Assembly: GCA_037833965.1 (NCBI GenBank)
Contig: AP031355.1
Location: 5,791,501-5,855,500, forward strand
DNA length: 64,000 nucleotides
Direction: 5' to 3'
From: Marchantia polymorpha subsp. ruderalis
Taxonomy: Eukaryota; Streptophyta; Marchantiopsida; Marchantiales; Marchantiaceae
In this document: positions 59,350 through 64,000 of the stretch, in pieces
Layout: each line of letters begins with the position of its first letter
Numbering within the stretch: the first letter of the stretch is position 1
Notes under the pieces: generated by a model
What the model saw: only the letters and a program-made list of their open reading frames with translations
Database searches by the model: none
Told to the model about the DNA's origin: nothing
Made by a program: the position numbers and the translations under genes

Positions 59350-60290
59350 ATCAAACATGATCTCCAATCTCAAAAATCACTTCTCTACGATGAGCATCGG
59401 CATGCTGCTTTTGCCGATTTTGAGCTATCACCAACTTCTCCTTGGCCTGATGTAGTCCTCGGTGAATATGCTCCACGAATTCGTTGACTGCTGCAACTTT
59501 GGTCGAAAACTCCTCTCTTTTGGGAAGTCTCATCAAACTTGAAGGAGTTATAGGATGAGCTCCAAACATAAGAAAAATGGGAGACACTTTTGTGGATGCA
59601 TTAACAAAATTGTTATATGCAAATTCCACAAGTGGCAAAAGGTTGTCCCACTCTTCTTGCTCTTCTAATGTGAATGCTCGTAGCATATCCTCTATGGTTC
59701 TATTTGCCCTCTCAGTTTGTCCATCAATTTGAGGGTGATAGGCCGTTGACATTGCTAGTTTTGTTTTGAAAAAACTAAACAAAGTTTTCCAAAATAAACT
59801 AGTGAAGTGAGTACCTCTATCCGTGATTAACACTTTGCTTAAGCCATGATTCACAAAAACTGCATCTAGATACAATTGAGCTAGTTGTGGAGCTGTTACT
59901 GTTTTTGTGGTTGGCCTGATGTGAATCATCTTGCTCAATTTGTCCACAAAAGCCACCACTGAATCATGTCCTAATGAAGTCCTTGGTAACTCACATACAA
60001 GATCCATGGTGACATGTTCCCACCGCTGTTCGGGAATAGGAAGAGGCTGTAATAAACCCGCTGGGTTTTGATTACTTGCCTTGTTTTGTTGACAAGCAAC
60101 ACAACTTCGAACATAAGACTCCACATCCTCACGTATTTTGGGCCAATAGTACACTCGTTGTATACTCTCCACGGTTTTCTCCACTCCCACATGACTTGCA
60201 ATGGATGTATCATGACTTTCTGCCAAAATCATTGTGCGCAAATCGTGATCTTGTGGAATCCATATACGCTGATTGTAAAACGCCAAACCT
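59350..60290 (-). mobile_element. Integrase zinc finger and core (retroelement)
   Basis: The H2C2 zinc finger (SHDTSIASHVG...SCVACQ) is followed by the DDE core: TMDLVCELP, ITDRGTHF and GQTERANR. All three acidic residues are visible. Confidence 0.9.
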
Positions 60291-61660
60291 CAAGATTTCT
60301 CTGCCTTTCCAGTTTGTAGTGCCCGAGTGATCTCTTCATCCTCCTTTGTGGCTTGTGACATCTTGCTCCACCAATCCGCCTGAATTTTCACTTCTGCAAC
60401 ATGATTCAAACAAGGCATGTGTGTGAGAGCATCTGCAAGTTGCTTCTTTCCCTCCACGTACACAATCTTCATGTTGAAGCGTTGACGCCACTCTGCCCAT
60501 CGAATTTGTCGTTTTGACAGATACTTCTGAGTTTCCAAATAAACCAAGGGTTTATGATCAGTCTCCACCACAAACTCTTTATCATCCAAGTAATGCTTCC
60601 AATGTTTGGTTGCCAACACGATGGCTAACTTCTCCCGATCTGTCGTGTGATAATTTTGTTCCGCCGCCACCAACTTTTGAGAATAGAAAGCAACTGGATG
60701 CTATCCATCCTCCCATTCTTGTTGAAGTATGCCACCTACTGTTGTACCTGATGCGTCAGTGGCCAACTTGATAGAACGGTTAGGATCATACCACTTGAGA
60801 ATAGGTGCGTGTAACAAAGCATCTTTCAATGCTTGAAAAGCTAATACTTGAGCTGTTTCCCATCTCCACTTTTGACCTTTCCCTAACATGGAAGTCAAGG
60901 TCTGAGCTAGTCGAGCAAAACCTTTCACAAATCTACGATAGAATCCAGTGAGCCCTAGAAAACTCTTCAATTGAGTTTGATCCTCAGGTGCTATCCATTT
61001 CTCAATGGCATCTATCTTCTCACTCATCACTTGGATTCCTGTAGCTGTAACTCTATGACCCAAGTAATCTACTTCTGACTTGCCAAATTCACATTTTGAA
61101 GCTTTGGCATACAATTGATTGTCTCTTACAACTTGAAGTACCTCTCGTAAATGACTTCTATGATCACTCAAAGTTTTGCTATACACCAATATATCATCTA
61201 GAAAAACAATGACAGATTTATCTAGATAAGGGCGAAAGATATCGTTCATCAATCCCATGAATGTAGCTGGTGCATTAGTGAGACCAAAAGGCATCACCAA
61301 ATACTCAAAGTGTCCATACCTAGTACGAAAAGCTGTCTTGTGAACATCTTCATCTGCAATTCGAATTTGATTGTTGCCGCTTCTCAAATCTAGCTTGGTG
61401 AAGTACTTCGCTCCTTGAAGTTGATCAAACAAATCATCCATACAAGGCAATGGATATTTGTTTTTCACCGTTTGCTGATTCAACCCGCGATAATCGATAC
61501 AGTCTCATGGATCCATCCTTCTTCTTCACAAAGAGTACTGGAGCTCCATAAGGTGAAACACTTGGTTGAATGAATCCCTTGCTCAACATCTCCTCCACTT
61601 GAGCTTTGCATTCTTCCAATTCGTTTGGAGCCAAACGATATGGACCTTGCAAGTTAGTGT
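60290..61660 (-). mobile_element. Reverse transcriptase and RNase H region (retroelement)
   Basis: RT blocks visible are [21 protein letters not shown] and the catalytic FLDDILVYS, with [12 protein letters not shown] at the connection. The RNase H part includes KLATDASGT and YHTTDREKLA. Motif order is as in Ty3 elements. Confidence 0.9.
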
Positions 61661-61899
61661 ACTTCTAGGTATCACCTCAATCTTGTGATCTACTCGCCTC
61701 TTTGGTGGTAATCCTGCAGGTAGATCATCTAGAAAAACATCTTTATACTCCATAAAAATGTCGTTCAAGGACTCCGAGATGTAAGGTTTGTCCGTGGACC
61801 CAATATCTCTTATAACTACAAGGAAACATACATCATCTCTAGAAATGGATGCTGTACCCATCACAAAGAGGGGTAAATTCCTATTCTGAGATCTAATTC

Positions 61900-62270
61900 T
61901 ATCTCCATAGATCTTCCATGCACTACTTGTAATCACTTTTCTTCTCCAATCTACCTTCGGATTATATTGTTCCATCCATGGCATTCCAAGGATGACATCA
62001 TATCGAGCTAAACAAATTACTCTTCATTCAATGCTCTCCTTGTATCTACCTATGGATAATTCTACACTCCGTGGTAGTGTTTCTATCACTTCAATTTGCC
62101 CGTTTGGCAATTCAACTTCTTCACTCACGTCCTTCATCAACATCAAACCTAACTTCATAGCAACACTCCTTGATAGAAATTCTCAGTTGCTCCAAGATCA
62201 ATTAAAACTCTCACCTTGTGTCCTTCCATGAAACCATTAGTGACAATGAGTTGAGCTTGCTTCTTACCCC
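61900..62270 (-). mobile_element. Aspartic protease region (retroelement)
   Basis: The active-site stretch VLIDLGATENF lies near 62,170-62,200. Chromoviruses normally have the form IDSGAT here. The 62,030-62,220 part aligns with the old fossil at 49 kb. Confidence 0.75.
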
Positions 62271-62464
62271 TTCCATGAGCTCCCAACCATTGCCTTCTTC
62301 CAACCTCGCATTTTCTTCGCTTTGTAGAACCAGTAAGGCCGCGAGGCAAGATTACTGGTGAACTTCGTAAACCGAAACTACTTCCTCCACCTCTTCATAC
62401 TCTATCCCCTCCATATTGTTGAACGGGCGTCGCTGCATGGGTCGTCCTCCTTGTTGTGTCGGCC

Positions 62465-63515
62465 GAACTCGACAAAACTTGGCTATGTGACCCATTCGTC
62501 CACATCCATAGCATTGGCGATTGTCACGAACTCCAGCTCCTCCTCAAACCCTTCCATTATTTGCATAACCTTCTTGCAAATTTGGAACTCCCGGTCGCCT
62601 AATCTCACCTCCAAATCTTTGTGGTGGTCCTCTTGTTGGTGCAAAACCTTCTCTACGTCGAAGGTTTCCCAACTCCATCGGTGTTGGACCAGATGGATCT
62701 CGAAAATTGCTCACTGGTTCACCGTGTGTGACACCAAAAGCATCCAAAATTCGTTGAGCAATTGCGATTGCTTCATTCACAGTAGATGGATTGCTTACCA
62801 TCACCTCCTTTCGAATTCGATCCTTCAAGCCTCGTTTGAACACGTCCAAGGCTTCAGCTCCACTCATATCCATGATAGATACTTGAAGATCACGAAATTC
62901 TTCAATGTAATCATGAATACCTCCTTTCTGCTTCAGATCCCACAACTTCATTCTTGAAGTTTGAAGAGAATCCACCGCTTGAAAATTTTGCAGAAGTCCT
63001 TCTTGCATTCCACTCCACGAAATGGTAGCACCTCGTTCTGAAAGCATTCTCTCCCATGTTGTGTACCATGTGAGAGCCTTATCCGTAAGATAAGATCTCA
63101 TGAACATTCCTGCAATATAATCAGAAACATGAAAATGGGATTAATGAATATTCATCCTCATAATCCATCCCTCTAATACTCCCATTGCTCTACTCCCTTT
63201 GTAAGCTTCCACATTACAGGATTTTTCCATTCGAAGCAAAAGATTTGCTTGATCTTCAATCTCTTGAAGACGTCTCCTATTTGCCTCTGATGCATCAATA
63301 GGAGTTGGTTCTGGCTGAACTTGGGAAGCTTGAACTTGGGGTTCAACTTCCATCTCTCCAACTCTCTCTCTCTCTACTTTCTCACTCTCCAATGCGAAGA
63401 TTTTATCTTCCATGGCTTGTTGCTTGGTATGCCCATCTACTATCGCTTTTCTCAACTCCTTCATCTCCACCATGATTGCATTGAGAACCTCACCCATATC
63501 AATTAATGTCCCCAT
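62465..63515 (-). mobile_element. gag capsid and zinc-knuckle region (retroelement)
   Basis: A CCHC knuckle (CYGCGRMGHIAKFC) lies at about 62,465-62,515. The capsid domain is at 62,540-63,107, with ALTWYTTWE and the LWDLKQKGGIHDYIEEF block. The N-terminal coiled-coil-like Glu/Lys/Val-rich part runs to 63,515. Confidence 0.85.
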
Positions 63516-63532
63516 GCTTTTTCACACTCCCT

Positions 63533-63993
63533 CTAATACAAAGTGAGTATAATCACTATGTGACCTCTCAACAAAGGAGTCACAAAAGGTGCAGGTGACT
63601 CTATCACCGCTCTATAGTACTCCTCTCCATAATTCCTCACAAGAAAATCTTTCCATATCCTCTTCTGTCTATATACTATTCTAATCTCTACATAAGTGCT
63701 GAATCGAACCGGGACAGGTGGTTCGCGATTCAAATCCATGAAACAATCAGTATAGAATGTATATAGTACAATCCCAAGTCTCCATAAGTAACTATTGGAA
63801 GAATCAGTGGCACTCTTGACTCCATCACTCTAGTCATAAAATCTGCACCCCAACAAGCCACAAGGTATATCCAAAAATGATGTTTCTCCATGCAACGAAG
63901 GTGAATATCAAATAGGTTAGGAATTGGCCAGTGCGTTATTGGATTCCTGTCAATCCCGTCCATATCTGCAAAAACACAATTTCCTCCTTCCAC
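63533..63993 (-). mobile_element. Two leader open frames upstream of gag (retroelement)
   Basis: Two frames of 87 and 68 codons lie head to tail before gag. Each carries the spacing W...LV...G......V.ES..P....P (VMESRVPLILPIV in the first, VIESPAPFVTPLL in the second). The second also begins DLNREPPVPVRF, close to the start of the leader frame at 53,383. They appear to be tandem copies of one domain. A splice-acceptor-like TTTTTGCAG precedes the first. Confidence 0.5.
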
Positions 63994-64000
63994 CTCTCTC

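Larger units (their letters stand above)
58511..64000 (-). mobile_element. Chromodomain Ty3/gypsy retroelement (chromovirus), nested, running off the window
   Basis: The order from right to left on the minus strand is leader frames, gag, zinc knuckle, protease, reverse transcriptase/RNase H, integrase, chromodomain, polypurine tract, 3' LTR. It is inserted in the 3' LTR of the plus-strand element; the target at the junction is probably GTATT (58,506-58,510), whose second copy should lie outside. The coding body is broken in a handful of places but keeps all domains, so the copy is fairly young. Its 5' LTR and primer-binding site lie outside the window. Confidence 0.9.

Noticed and set aside
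63701-63714. T-arm-like GGTTCGATTC string suggesting a tRNA gene (minus strand)
   Set aside because: No cloverleaf can be formed around it; it lies inside a retroelement leader frame.

Overview
The window looks like nuclear DNA of a land plant, most likely a bryophyte and perhaps a liverwort such as Marchantia. This is an inference. It rests on an intron-less, GC-rich F-box/kelch gene behind a very long low-complexity leader, a phi-class glutathione S-transferase with a plant-type GT-AG intron, a BAHD acyltransferase pseudogene, and plant-lineage Ty3/gypsy elements. I see no bacterial-style operons, CRISPR arrays, rRNA or convincing tRNA genes.

Layout. Positions 1-14,500 hold no gene I recognise: stretches of mixed composition (1-7,600 and 9,640-12,650) alternate with very AT-rich blocks (7,600-9,640 and 12,650-14,480). 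From 15,400 to 17,602 lies a strand-asymmetric region, purine-rich then pyrimidine-rich, full of short tandem repeats. It reads as promoter plus leader of the F-box/kelch gene at 17,603-19,219 (+). Positions 19,220-30,750 are again gene-poor, with microsatellites and an AT-rich block from 28,000. A BAHD acyltransferase pseudogene lies at 31,322-33,528 (+). Positions 35,670-36,260 carry short acidic open frames of unknown origin. Positions 36,850-39,890 hold an old Ty3/gypsy fossil (-), with a fresh 200-bp tandem duplication beside its domains. Another AT-rich block follows to about 42,060. The GST gene occupies 43,980-45,437 (-) with one 813-bp intron.

The right end is a nest of retroelements. 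An old fossil of a chromovirus-like element (about 49,035-49,650, -) lies in an AT-rich block and aligns by eye with the much younger element further right. A Ty3/gypsy element of the Athila/Tat type starts at 52,617 (+) with a 771-bp LTR and a primer-binding site matching tRNA-Glu. Its 3' LTR is entered at 58,510/58,511 by a chromodomain-bearing Ty3/gypsy element on the minus strand, which runs off the window end. The order of events is: AT-rich fossils first, then the Athila/Tat-type element, then the chromovirus.

The most unusual signal is a roughly 60-residue leader domain, with the spacing V-x-E-S-x-x-P-x-x-x-P, upstream of gag. It occurs once in the Athila/Tat-type element and twice in tandem in the chromovirus, although the two belong to different Ty3 branches. 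The host genes do not form one pathway. The F-box/kelch protein is probably a ubiquitin-ligase receptor, the GST a cytosolic detoxification enzyme, and the BAHD copy is dead.
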